From the NCBI GenBank assembly GCA_910587665.1, contig CAJUMZ010000024.1, forward strand, positions 1 to 44,742: a stretch of DNA of 44,742 bases, written 5' to 3'. The notes under the pieces are model-generated. The model saw only the letters and a list, made by a program, of their open reading frames with translations. It searched no databases and was not told where the DNA came from. Of the stretch, positions 16,970 to 25,216 are shown in pieces (position 1 is the first letter of the stretch; the number at the start of each line of letters is the position of its first letter). The stretch is from an uncultured Muribaculum sp. (GTDB lineage Bacteria; Bacteroidota; Bacteroidia; Bacteroidales; Muribaculaceae). The position numbers and the translations under genes were made by a program.

Positions 16970-17161
16970 ATGATAATCGTACAAGTAAAAGAAGGCGAAA
17001 ACATCGAAAAAGCTCTTAAGAAGTTCAAAAGAAAATTTGAAAAGACCGGCATCGTAAAGGAACTCCGTAGCCGTCAGGCATTTGAGAAGCCGAGCATCAC
17101 CAACCGCAAGAAGATGATGAAGGCTGTTTACGTGCAGAAACTCCGCACTGTCGAGGAATAA
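16970..17161 (+). CDS. rpsU: 30S ribosomal protein S21
   Basis: This 63-residue basic protein (MIIVQVKEGENIEKALKKF, then KRKFEKTGIVKELRSRQAF) matches bacterial bS21, a late-binding small-subunit protein next to the anti-Shine-Dalgarno end of 16S rRNA. In Bacteroidota bS21 takes part in the structure that hides the anti-SD, which fits the scarcity of SD sequences here. It has its own promoter and is followed 80 nt later by xerC. Confidence 0.96.
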   Translation: MIIVQVKEGENIEKALKKFKRKFEKTGIVKELRSRQAFEKPSITNRKKMMKAVYVQKLRTVEE

Positions 17162-17241
17162 TCCGTAAATTTCCCTCCTTTTTATTTGGTAATCTCATAT
17201 AAAAGAGTTACATTCGTAAATGTAAGGTTTACGGATAAGAT

Positions 17242-18153
17242 ATGTTGAACTCTTTTATTACATATATACGGTGTGAGCTGGCTCTTTCAGCTCACACCGT
17301 TTCTGCTTATTCACGTGACCTGCAGCAATGGGCGGAGTTTGCGACAGGCGGAAAGCCCGACCAATTGCATCCCGCCGATGTCACAGCCTCCGACCTGAGG
17401 CTATGGGTCAACTCCCTCGCGCGAAAAGGGGAATCGCCACGCACCATACGGAGGAAAGTACAGGCATTGAGAGCCTTTTTCCGATACATGATGCGGCAAC
17501 ACGGCATGACCTACAATCCCGCCGCCGACCTTTCCCTTGCCAAGACCGACCGACCGCTCCCCGTCTACACCCGGCAGGCAGAGACAGAGGCTATACTCGA
17601 CACAGAAATCGACCTTGGCGACTTCTCTCAGGTGCGTGACCGCCTGATAGTCGACATGATATATTCAACCGGGCTGCGAGCCTCGGAAATCACAGGGCTG
17701 CTTGACGCCGACGTCGACCTCGACAGGGGTGAACTAAAAGTGCTCGGCAAGCGTAATAAAGAAAGAATAATCCCTTTCGGACCTGAATTGGCAAATATGA
17801 TAGCACAGTATCGCACCCTACGCGCAACCTCAGTCGCCGCCCCGGCAGCCGACGAGTTTTTCGTCAGAAGCTCAGGAGAGCCGATATACCGCAAGCTGGT
17901 GTACAATGTAGTCCACAAGGCTCTGAGCGGACACACCGTGGCGCGCCGCCAAAGTCCCCATGTGCTGCGCCACTCTTTTGCCACCGACATGCTCAACAAC
18001 GGTGCCGATCTCTATTCCGTACAACAGTTACTGGGTCACAGCTCGCTGGCGACAACGCAGGTGTACACCCACATAACATATCGTGAACTTAAACAAAATT
18101 ACCAACAAGCACATCCACGTGCACTAAAAAAAGGAGGACATCATGGACATTAA
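17242..18153 (+). CDS. XerC/XerD-type tyrosine recombinase
   Basis: This 303-residue recombinase has an N-terminal core-binding (SAM-like) domain (1-95) and a C-terminal catalytic domain with the full residue set: R146 in STGLRASE, K170 in the beta-hairpin LGKRNKE, H240 and R243 in SPHVLRHSF, H266 in LLGHSSL and the nucleophile Y275 in TQVYTH. Length and placement with rpsU and hpf point to chromosome-dimer resolution at dif rather than a mobile integrase. XerC versus XerD cannot be settled here. Its last codons (KKGGHHGH) double as the Shine-Dalgarno of hpf, with an 11-nt gene overlap. Confidence 0.9.
   Translation: MLNSFITYIRCELALSAHTVSAYSRDLQQWAEFATGGKPDQLHPADVTASDLRLWVNSLARKGESPRTIRRKVQALRAFFRYMMRQHGMTYNPAADLSLAKTDRPLPVYTRQAETEAILDTEIDLGDFSQVRDRLIVDMIYSTGLRASEITGLLDADVDLDRGELKVLGKRNKERIIPFGPELANMIAQYRTLRATSVAAPAADEFFVRSSGEPIYRKLVYNVVHKALSGHTVARRQSPHVLRHSFATDMLNNGADLYSVQQLLGHSSLATTQVYTHITYRELKQNYQQAHPRALKKGGHHGH
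18132..18137 (+). promoter_or_regulatory. Strong Shine-Dalgarno of hpf inside xerC
   Basis: AGGAGG sits 5 nt before the hpf ATG at 18143, encoded within the last codons of xerC. Such a perfect SD is rare in Bacteroidota, where most starts lack one, and suggests deliberate coupling of hpf translation to free anti-SD. Confidence 0.6.
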
Positions 18154-18451
18154 CATCAAGTCAATCCACTTTGACGCCACCGAAAACCTGAAAGACTTTA
18201 TCAACAAGAAGGTCAACCGTCTTGCCCGTCATTACGAAAACATAACCACAGTTGAAGTCACCCTCAATGTCGTGAAACCGGAGACATCGATGAACAAGGA
18301 AGCCGGAATACTCGTTTGTGTACCTCCGCGCGACGACATATTCGCCTCCAAGGTTGCCGACACGTTTGAAGAAGCTGTTGACCTTACCCTTGAGGCCATA
18401 AGCAGGCAGCTCCAGAAGCAGAAAGGCAAGGAAGCCGGTCGCCAGTCTTAA
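18143..18451 (+). CDS. hpf: Ribosome hibernation promoting factor (HPF/RaiA family, short form)
   Basis: This 102-residue protein begins MDINIKSIHFDATENLKDFINKKV and has the beta-alpha-beta-beta-beta-alpha pattern of the S30AE/HPF family, with basic patches (NKKVNRLARHY) and a Lys-rich end (QLQKQKGKEAGRQ). It binds the decoding centre of 30S subunits and silences ribosomes in stationary phase. It lacks the C-terminal dimerisation domain of long HPF. It overlaps xerC by 11 nt and is followed by an excellent terminator. Confidence 0.94.
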   Translation: MDINIKSIHFDATENLKDFINKKVNRLARHYENITTVEVTLNVVKPETSMNKEAGILVCVPPRDDIFASKVADTFEEAVDLTLEAISRQLQKQKGKEAGRQS

Positions 18452-18478
18452 GAGCCCGACCGGGCTACATAATAAGCA

Positions 18479-18514
18479 CGAAGCTGTGTCTTGCGACACA
18501 GCTTCGCTGTTTTT
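18479..18514 (+). terminator. Intrinsic terminator after hpf
   Basis: A perfect 12-bp stem, CGAAGCTGTGTC / GACACAGCTTCG, with a TTGC tetraloop is followed by CTGTTTTT. It ends the rpsU-xerC-hpf cluster. Confidence 0.9.
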
Positions 18515-18571
18515 CCGTAATTATGGTATTTTTTAATGGAATAAAGGTTACCGGAAGTCTATTTTTTACTG

Positions 18572-18579
18572 TAATTTTG
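18572..18579 (+). promoter_or_regulatory. Promoter -7 box for the DUF362 gene
   Basis: TAATTTTG, 40 nt before the start at 18620, matches the Bacteroidota -7 consensus. The -33 region lacks a clear TTG. Confidence 0.5.
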
Positions 18580-18619
18580 TATAGTGAATTGTTGCATTTA
18601 ACTCTTAAACCATATCCAT

Positions 18620-19609
18620 ATGCTTAAAAAATCATTTTTCTTGTGCGCCGCATGCGGCACAATGCTTAACATGAGCAGCTGCGCCAACAGTGCAAAGGCG
18701 GCTGCCGAGACCGCCACACCCGCCGACTCCCTGCCGGTAGTTTATTACATCAAGGATATCACCCCCGAAAATATAATCAGGATCTACGAGGCACTTGGCA
18801 AGAAAGCCGACGGCAAAAATGTTGCCGTAAAGATATCCACCGGCGAATCGGACAAAAGCCATCAGCTTGACCCGGACCTTATAAAGGATTTCGTGCAAAA
18901 AGTCAACGGCACGCTCGTAGAGTGCAACACCGCCTACGAAGGCTCTCGCAACACCACCGAAAAACATCTCCGCACTGTCGAGGAACACGGCTATACCAAA
19001 ATCGCGAAAGTAGACATCATGGATGCCGACGGTGACACTATACTCCCCGTCGAAGGCGGACTGCACCTTGACCGCAATTATGTAGGCAAGCATTTCCTCG
19101 ACTACGATTTCCTTGTAGTGCTCTCCCATTTCAAAGGCCATGCGATGGGTGGCTTCGGCGGAGCGCTGAAAAATGTGGCGATAGGCATAGCCTCTTCCGA
19201 CGGAAAGGCATGGATCCACTCCGGAGGCAAGATGCACGACGCCGCCGACATCTGGAACAACATCGCCGAGCAGGATGTGTTTCTTGAATCAATGGCCGAT
19301 GCTTGCAAAGGAGTGTTTGACCACATGGGCGACCGCATGCTCTTCATCAATGTGGCAAACAACCTCTCGGTCGACTGCGATTGTGACGCCAACGCCGCGC
19401 CTCCGGTAATGGGCGACCTCGGCATTCTTGCCTCGCTTGACCCTGTGGCTCTCGACCGTGCTTCGGTCGACATGGTGATGCACACCGACGAGCCCGGCAA
19501 GGAAGACCTCCTTGAGCGTATCAACTCGCGTCACGGCACCCATACCCTTGAAGCGGCCGAACGGCTCGGACTCGGCTCTCAGAAATATACCCTCGTCACT
19601 CTCGAATAA
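18620..19609 (+). CDS. DUF362-domain lipoprotein
   Basis: This 329-residue protein has a lipoprotein-type signal with lipobox-like MSSC near residue 21, then a DUF362 domain: VAVKISTGESD, LVECNTAYEGSRNTTEKHLRT, HFKGHAMGGFGGALKNVAIGIAS, and a C-terminal GILASLDPVALDRASVDM. DUF362 proteins are often fused to ferredoxin domains; this one is not and has only scattered cysteines (SVDCDCDAN). The reaction is unknown. It has its own promoter-like box and is followed 30 nt later by DUF3737, starting a four-gene run to 23072. Confidence 0.85.
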   Translation: MLKKSFFLCAACGTMLNMSSCANSAKAAAETATPADSLPVVYYIKDITPENIIRIYEALGKKADGKNVAVKISTGESDKSHQLDPDLIKDFVQKVNGTLVECNTAYEGSRNTTEKHLRTVEEHGYTKIAKVDIMDADGDTILPVEGGLHLDRNYVGKHFLDYDFLVVLSHFKGHAMGGFGGALKNVAIGIASSDGKAWIHSGGKMHDAADIWNNIAEQDVFLESMADACKGVFDHMGDRMLFINVANNLSVDCDCDANAAPPVMGDLGILASLDPVALDRASVDMVMHTDEPGKEDLLERINSRHGTHTLEAAERLGLGSQKYTLVTLE

Positions 19610-19639
19610 TCCTGTCCGACTGAAATCACAGAAACCAAC

Positions 19640-20509
19640 ATGACTGAAATCACCAACAAGCAATTCGGAGGGGAGCGACCGCTTTTCGCCGCTCGCAACC
19701 TGCGGCTCTTCGACGTTACATTTCATGCCGGGGAATCCGCATTGAAATGCACCGCCAACATTGAAGCCGTGCATTGTCGTTTTGAAGGCAAATATCCGTT
19801 CTGGCACACTGACGGCTTCCGCATAAGGGAGTGCACATTCACCCCCGGTGCGCGCGCCGCGCTGTGGTACTCGCGCAATCTCGTCATGACCGACACGCTT
19901 GTCGAGGCCCCGAAGATGTTTCGAGAGCTTGACGGGATAGTGCTGCGCAGAGTCAACATCCCCGATGCGGAAGAGACGCTGTGGCATTGCAGCAATGTCG
20001 ACATGGAGGATGTCACCGTTGGCAATGCCGACTATCTTTTCATGCACAGCAGCCATATACGTATCAACCGATACCGCCAGCAAGGCAACTACTCGTTTCA
20101 ATATTGCAGCGACGTGGAGATACGCAACGCCCATATCGACTCGAAAGACGCATTCTGGGGTACGGAAAATGTCACTGTCTACGACTCTGAGCTCAATGGC
20201 GAATATCTCGGCTGGCACTCCCGCAGGCTGAGGCTTGTCCGCTGCAAGATCTCCGGCACTCAGCCTCTCTGCTATGCCCGCGACCTGATACTTGAGGATT
20301 GCGAGTTTGCCCCCGACTGCGACCTTGCTTTCGAGGACAGCGAGGTCACCGCCACAATCCTGTCGCCGGTGACAAGCATAAAAAATCCCCGCAAAGGGCG
20401 CATCGAGGCGGCATCAATAGGCGAGGTGATTATCGACGAAAACAGCCTTGCCGTCGATCCGGTAGACATAATCACCATACGCCATGCAGTCAATGAACCG
20501 GCAATTTGA
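19640..20509 (+). CDS. DUF3737-family right-handed beta-helix-like protein
   Basis: This 289-residue cytoplasmic protein matches DUF3737: MTEITNKQFGGERPLFAARNLRL, then repeated strand units (AVHCRFEGKYPFWHTDGFRIRECTF, ALWYSRNLVMTDTLVEAPKMFREL, TLWHCSNVDMEDVTVGNADYLF, AFWGTENVTVYDSELNGEYLGWHSRRLRLVRC). The repeats look like rungs of a parallel beta-helix, the fold of pectate lyases, but no signal peptide or catalytic motif is visible. It overlaps the downstream lyase gene by 17 nt, so translation is probably coupled. Its function is unknown. Confidence 0.85.
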   Translation: MTEITNKQFGGERPLFAARNLRLFDVTFHAGESALKCTANIEAVHCRFEGKYPFWHTDGFRIRECTFTPGARAALWYSRNLVMTDTLVEAPKMFRELDGIVLRRVNIPDAEETLWHCSNVDMEDVTVGNADYLFMHSSHIRINRYRQQGNYSFQYCSDVEIRNAHIDSKDAFWGTENVTVYDSELNGEYLGWHSRRLRLVRCKISGTQPLCYARDLILEDCEFAPDCDLAFEDSEVTATILSPVTSIKNPRKGRIEAASIGEVIIDENSLAVDPVDIITIRHAVNEPAI

Positions 20510-21665
20510 TTTCGACAAGCCTGTCGACCGTCACGGCACAGGATCTTACAAATGGGATTCCGACCAAGACTCGGACATAATACAGCTTTGGGTCGCCGAC
20601 ATGGACTTCAAGACAGCCCCTGTAGTGATCGACGCTCTACGACGCAGGGTCGACCACGGAGTATTCGGCTACGTCAAGGTGCCCGACAGGTACTACGATG
20701 CCATGATTTCATGGAATATACGGCGTCATGGATGGACAATCCGCCGTGACAGCGTTATATACACTTCAGGCGTTGTCCCGGCCCTGTCAGCGATCATAAA
20801 GGCATTGACCCGCCCAGGCGACGGAGTGATCGTAAACACTCCGGCTTATAACTGCTTTTTCTCGTCGATACGCAACAACGGATGTGCTATAGCGGCAAGC
20901 CCGCTAAAGCGCACAGACAGCCTCGACGGATTCTCATATTCAATCGACTTTGAATCGCTCGAATCTCTTGCCGCCGATCCGGCAAACAGATTGATGATAC
21001 TGTGCAACCCCCACAACCCCACAGGGCGTGTGTGGACACGCGGCGAGCTTGAGCGGGTTGCGGAGATATGCCGCCGTCACGAGGTGGCTGTCGTAAGCGA
21101 CGAGATTCACTGCGAACTTACTTTGCCGGAGATGGAATATGTGCCTTACGCCACTGTGGATTCCGATGCCGTGATATGCTGCTCCCCGAGCAAGGCATTT
21201 AACATCGCAGGGTTGCAGATAGCCAACATCGTCACGCCCTCGGAAAAAGTCAGGGCACTTGTCGACCGTGCGATCAACGACAATGAGGTGTGCGATGTAA
21301 ACCCTTTCGGAGTGGAAGCACTTATAGCCGCATATACCGAAGGTGAGCCGTGGCTTTACGCCCTGCGTGAATATATCGCTGGCAATTACCGGATGCTGCG
21401 CGACTTCCTTGCCTCGGAAATGCCTCGTCTTAAAGTGTGCAGCCTGGAAGCTACCTATCTCGCGTGGGTTGATATCTCTCCGCTCGGAGTCGGCTCGGCG
21501 TGGTTTGAAAAATATGCCCGTGACCACGCGAAAGTCCATATCAATGCCGGTGACATGTATGGCTGCGACGGATATATACGCATCAACATGGCATGTCCCC
21601 GCAGCCGCCTACTTGAAGGATTAAGACGTATCGCCGAAGCGGCAAAAAATATAACTCCCGAATAA
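20493..21665 (+). CDS. MalY/PatB-type PLP-dependent C-S lyase or aminotransferase
   Basis: This 390-residue fold-type I PLP enzyme has the MalY/PatB start (FDFDKPVDRHGTGSYKWD), LWVADMDFKTAP, the cofactor-binding NPHNPTGRVW and SDEIHCEL, and the Schiff-base lysine in CSPSKAFNIAGLQIA (about K234). MalY/PatB enzymes cleave cystathionine or cysteine conjugates to pyruvate, ammonia and thiol. The start at 20493 fits the family better than the in-frame ATG three codons upstream. It sits between DUF3737 and a MATE exporter. Confidence 0.9.
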   Translation: MNRQFDFDKPVDRHGTGSYKWDSDQDSDIIQLWVADMDFKTAPVVIDALRRRVDHGVFGYVKVPDRYYDAMISWNIRRHGWTIRRDSVIYTSGVVPALSAIIKALTRPGDGVIVNTPAYNCFFSSIRNNGCAIAASPLKRTDSLDGFSYSIDFESLESLAADPANRLMILCNPHNPTGRVWTRGELERVAEICRRHEVAVVSDEIHCELTLPEMEYVPYATVDSDAVICCSPSKAFNIAGLQIANIVTPSEKVRALVDRAINDNEVCDVNPFGVEALIAAYTEGEPWLYALREYIAGNYRMLRDFLASEMPRLKVCSLEATYLAWVDISPLGVGSAWFEKYARDHAKVHINAGDMYGCDGYIRINMACPRSRLLEGLRRIAEAAKNITPE

Positions 21666-21677
21666 ACCCGAGGCGAC

Positions 21678-23072
21678 ATGGCGGATATTGCAATGATACG
21701 CGAGGGGAAAACGATGACATTCCGTCAGCAACTGAGGCTGACGGTGATGCTCTCGCTTCCCGCCATGCTTGCACAGCTGTCAAGCATACTCATGCAATAT
21801 ATCGACGCCTCGATGGTAGGACACCTCGGAGCCGACGACTCGGCGGCTATAGGGCTTGTCTCCACGTCTCTGTGGCTCTTCTGGGGCATCTGCTCGGCGG
21901 TCACCACCGGTTTTTCCGTTCAGGTCGCCCACAAGGTAGGTGCAAAGGACTTTGAAAGCGCACGCGATGTGTTGCGGCAGTCGATAGTGGCATGCCTTGC
22001 CTTCAGCGGCGTGGTGATGGCAGTCGGCATGGCTATAAGCAGCCGGCTACCCTACTGGCTTGGAGGCACTGAGACGATATCCCCGCAGGCTTCACTCTAT
22101 TTCTTTGTGTTCATAGCCGCCCTCCCCTTACTCACGATGAATTATCTTGCGGGAGGCATGTTGCGCTGCGTCGGCAACATAAAGGTGCCGAGCCTTCTCA
22201 ATGTGATGATGTGCGTGATGGACTGCCTGTTCAACTTTCTCCTTATTTTCCCGACGCGCGACATTGACATATGCGGCATCAACATAAACATGCCCGGTGC
22301 GGGACTCGGAGTCCTCGGAGCTGCTCTCGGCACGGTCATCGCTGAGGTCATCACGGCAATGCTCATGCTATACTGGGTGTATTGCCGACAACCGGAACTG
22401 CGGTTGCGCGGACTCCACGGAAGCTACAAGCCGCGTATCGCCGTGATGAGAAAGGCGGCAAAGATCTCCGCGCCGATGACCGTTGAACACGCCGTGATAT
22501 GCGGAGCGCAGATTGCGGTGACAATGATTGTGGCGCCGCTCGGTGTCATCGCCATCGCAGCCAACGCATTTGCCGTTACGGCCGAAAGCCTCTGTTACAT
22601 GCCCGGTTATGGAATCGGTGATGCCGCCACGACGCTGGTGGGACAAAGCTACGGGGCGGCGCGCCACGACCTCGTAAAGAGGTTTGCCTATATCACGGTC
22701 GGGCTCGGAATGATCGTGATGACGGTAATGGGTGTGGCAATGTGGATAGTCGCCCCGTGGATCATGGAGATGATGAGCCCGGTAGAGGGAATACAGCTGC
22801 TTGGCACCGAGATACTGCGTATCGAGGCGTGGGCAGAGCCTATGTTTGCCGCCTCGATTGTCGCCTACGGAGTATTTGTAGGCGTCGGCAGCACCACTTT
22901 GCCCGCAGTCATGAATTTCGGCAGCATCTGGGCCGTACGCCTCCCCCTTGCCTGGCTTCTGTCACAGACAATGGGACTGAAAGGAGTATGGATAGCCATG
23001 TGTGCCGAGCTGATATTCCGCGGCACCATCTTCCTCATCCGCCTCCTCCGCAACCGCTGGATCCCCGCCTGA
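21678..23072 (+). CDS. MATE-family efflux transporter
   Basis: This 464-residue protein has 12 predicted membrane helices in two homologous halves. N-terminal RLTVMLSLPAMLAQLSSILMQYIDASMVGHLGADD and the mid-protein PMTVEHAVICGAQIAVTMIVAPLG with AITAES-type segments (FAVTAESLCYMPGYGIGDAATTLVGQSYGA) are typical of the NorM/DinF group. It exports cationic or organic compounds with Na+ or H+. An alternative start at 21714 (MTFRQQLRL) removes a short hydrophilic leader and is equally plausible. It follows the lyase by 12 nt and is convergent with the C13 gene 8 nt away, with no terminator between them. Confidence 0.93.
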   Translation: MADIAMIREGKTMTFRQQLRLTVMLSLPAMLAQLSSILMQYIDASMVGHLGADDSAAIGLVSTSLWLFWGICSAVTTGFSVQVAHKVGAKDFESARDVLRQSIVACLAFSGVVMAVGMAISSRLPYWLGGTETISPQASLYFFVFIAALPLLTMNYLAGGMLRCVGNIKVPSLLNVMMCVMDCLFNFLLIFPTRDIDICGININMPGAGLGVLGAALGTVIAEVITAMLMLYWVYCRQPELRLRGLHGSYKPRIAVMRKAAKISAPMTVEHAVICGAQIAVTMIVAPLGVIAIAANAFAVTAESLCYMPGYGIGDAATTLVGQSYGAARHDLVKRFAYITVGLGMIVMTVMGVAMWIVAPWIMEMMSPVEGIQLLGTEILRIEAWAEPMFAASIVAYGVFVGVGSTTLPAVMNFGSIWAVRLPLAWLLSQTMGLKGVWIAMCAELIFRGTIFLIRLLRNRWIPA

Positions 23073-23080
23073 CATAAAAT

Positions 23081-25216
23081 TTACTTTGAAACAGAATTTT
23101 TATAGCAGATAAATTCCGCCATGTTTGCTGAATAGAGATTGCCGTAATAATCGGCATTATATACCATCACATGGCTACCGACTGTGTTGATAAAAAGCCT
23201 GTAATAAAGATCGCGCATAGCCACGGCTTTGTTCTCTCCTATCTGTTCTATGAATGTAGAGGTGAACCGATTGCTCATCCATGCTTTCAGGCGGCTGCTG
23301 AACACATCCGCCTTTGACGTCTCATCGGCTCCGGCAGCCGTTATAAACAGCATACCCGGAATTCCGGCACACTCTTCCATGACACTACCGGAAAAGCAAG
23401 CCTCTACCATCATCAGCAGTTTGCGATAGCGTTTATCCTCTTTCATCTTTCTAAATGTATTCGCAAGGCTATCGCCCGTAAATCCGTTTGATTCATCATC
23501 CCAGCAGAGAGCCCCCGGCACCCCGTGTCCGCTCCAATAAATGAAAATATTGTCGTTTTCACATGATTCTATCACTTTTGGAAGCCTGTCGCTTCTCTCT
23601 CCTTTAAGTATACTCAGTATGTCGTTTGGTACAAGAGATGACATGCGATAGTCTATCTCGACATTTTCATATACGTTGACACCCCCCGGCGTTACCCTTA
23701 TCTCACCACGGTCGGGATTCGAGGGGTTGTCAGCTATATCATCCTCGACAATGAGAATAATGCGGTCATCAGTATACCCCGCAGATTTAAGCTGCCGGTA
23801 GATTGCAAGCACATCGGCCTGGTGCCGGTAGTTTGACCATTCACGCGAAGTGGCCGCCAATAACGCCCAGTTCCCCTTATGCTCAGGATAGGAAAACTCT
23901 CCTGAATTGCCGAAATCCTGCATCTGCGATGCTTTCCAGTTCCATCCGGCAAGCGTGGCATCTGTTCGGTTGCCCCCATCGCTTGTGTTATAATCAAGGA
24001 TGATGTATTGTCCGTTGTAAACCTTGAAATTATAATAGGTTGTTGCCAAAACGCTTGTAAACACTTTAGAGTCAAATCTGAGATGTCCGGAAGCCCCTCG
24101 TACATATGGCGACTTGCCTGCGGCAAGGGCATCAATCACAAGTCCCATATCTTCCCCGTTCCAGCTACCCATATTCGAATCCTCTCCCGAGACAATAATC
24201 CTAAGGGATTTTTGAATAGAGACATCGGGTTTGAGCTGCTGATACCATGCTGCATAACCTATAAGCATAGCTGCATCATAGAGCTGTGCCTCTCCGAGTG
24301 TGGGGTTTGTGCCGAAAAATGTCCTGTAGCTCACATCGAATCCCGATTCGGGATCAGCACCGAAACAAACGCCCTCCATTCCTTCCACATCCTGACCGTA
24401 TATTTTCAGCACATCTGCTCCGAATGCCGTATCAGAAAATATAAGACGTGGTGACTTACCTTTATTTCCGGATTGAAGACTGTAAGTTTTAAGCATTGGA
24501 CCCATATCTTCAATTTCGGATGGAACGCAAATCACATATTCGGCGCCTGACTGCTGTGCCTGACGAGACTTTTCCTCAACAGAAGAATCATCGTATGCAA
24601 AGACACCCTTGTTTGTCAGTCCGAGCTCTTTTGCCTGAAATGCGAACCAGTCGGTGAAAGTCTGTCCGTAAGAGTCATTGTCCTTTGCAAGCAGGGCAAC
24701 GCTCTTGCCTCCGTAGTTTACAACCTTTGACAGCAAGACCTCACACTGTGTTATATCGGTCTCGGTCATGGCCCATAGATAACCCGAAGAAGCGTATGCA
24801 CGCACCAACTGCTCGGTTGTCGCAAGTGTAAAAAACGTCTTTCCCACCCGGGTCAGCTCCGATGCAAGTATCGCTGCATTTGACGAATACAGGCCTCCGA
24901 CTACGGCATAGATATCATCATCGAAAGCAAGCGATGCGGCAAGTTCTTTCACATCAGAGTTTGCTTCATCGTAATATTCAAACTTAAGTTTTATGCCTGT
25001 ATCCTGATTCTTGAAAGCTCGCTCGAAGTTGGTGGCAAACATTCCGAGGGTGCGGTGCCAGTGAGCGTCAAGTCCCTTTTCCATCGGGAGGATTACCGCA
25101 ACCGTTTTCTCTATCCACTCCCTGTTGTCAACAGGAGATGAGGGTTCATCAGCACAACAGCTCCATAGCCCTGCAAGGCATAACAAACAGATAAGTTCAG
25201 TAAGTGTTTGCTTCAT
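23081..25216 (-). CDS. Lipoprotein fusing a type I periplasmic-binding domain to a legumain-type (C13) peptidase
   Basis: This 711-residue lipoprotein has its lipobox LWSC at C20, followed by CADEPSS. Residues about 36-400 form an ANF/branched-chain-type periplasmic-binding domain: KTVAVILPMEKGLDAHW, AVVGGLYSSNAAILASELTRVGKTFFTLATTEQL, SVALLAKDNDSYGQTFTDWF, LYDAAMLIGYAAW. Residues about 448-690 match family C13 (legumain/GPI8): NWALLAATSREWSNYRHQAD, a loop with EDDIADNPSNPDRGEI, VNVYENVEIDYR, IFIYWSGHG (catalytic H564) and MMVEACFSGSVME (catalytic C607). Both dyad residues are present. C13 enzymes cleave or transamidate after Asn/Asp. It is the last gene of the eight-gene operon and overlaps the BMP gene by 20 nt. 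Ligand and protein substrate are unknown. Confidence 0.9.
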   Translation of the reverse strand: MKQTLTELICLLCLAGLWSCCADEPSSPVDNREWIEKTVAVILPMEKGLDAHWHRTLGMFATNFERAFKNQDTGIKLKFEYYDEANSDVKELAASLAFDDDIYAVVGGLYSSNAAILASELTRVGKTFFTLATTEQLVRAYASSGYLWAMTETDITQCEVLLSKVVNYGGKSVALLAKDNDSYGQTFTDWFAFQAKELGLTNKGVFAYDDSSVEEKSRQAQQSGAEYVICVPSEIEDMGPMLKTYSLQSGNKGKSPRLIFSDTAFGADVLKIYGQDVEGMEGVCFGADPESGFDVSYRTFFGTNPTLGEAQLYDAAMLIGYAAWYQQLKPDVSIQKSLRIIVSGEDSNMGSWNGEDMGLVIDALAAGKSPYVRGASGHLRFDSKVFTSVLATTYYNFKVYNGQYIILDYNTSDGGNRTDATLAGWNWKASQMQDFGNSGEFSYPEHKGNWALLAATSREWSNYRHQADVLAIYRQLKSAGYTDDRIILIVEDDIADNPSNPDRGEIRVTPGGVNVYENVEIDYRMSSLVPNDILSILKGERSDRLPKVIESCENDNIFIYWSGHGVPGALCWDDESNGFTGDSLANTFRKMKEDKRYRKLLMMVEACFSGSVMEECAGIPGMLFITAAGADETSKADVFSSRLKAWMSNRFTSTFIEQIGENKAVAMRDLYYRLFINTVGSHVMVYNADYYGNLYSANMAEFICYKNSVSK

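Noticed and set aside
17161..17236. Inverted repeat ATCCGTAAA / TTTACGGAT between rpsU and xerC
   Set aside because: Nine bp with a loop of almost 60 nt and no T run; likely chance, not called as terminator.
17242..18153. The tyrosine recombinase as integrase of a mobile island
   Set aside because: Length, complete Xer motif set and the rpsU-hpf context fit the housekeeping Xer recombinase; no att-like repeats are visible around it.
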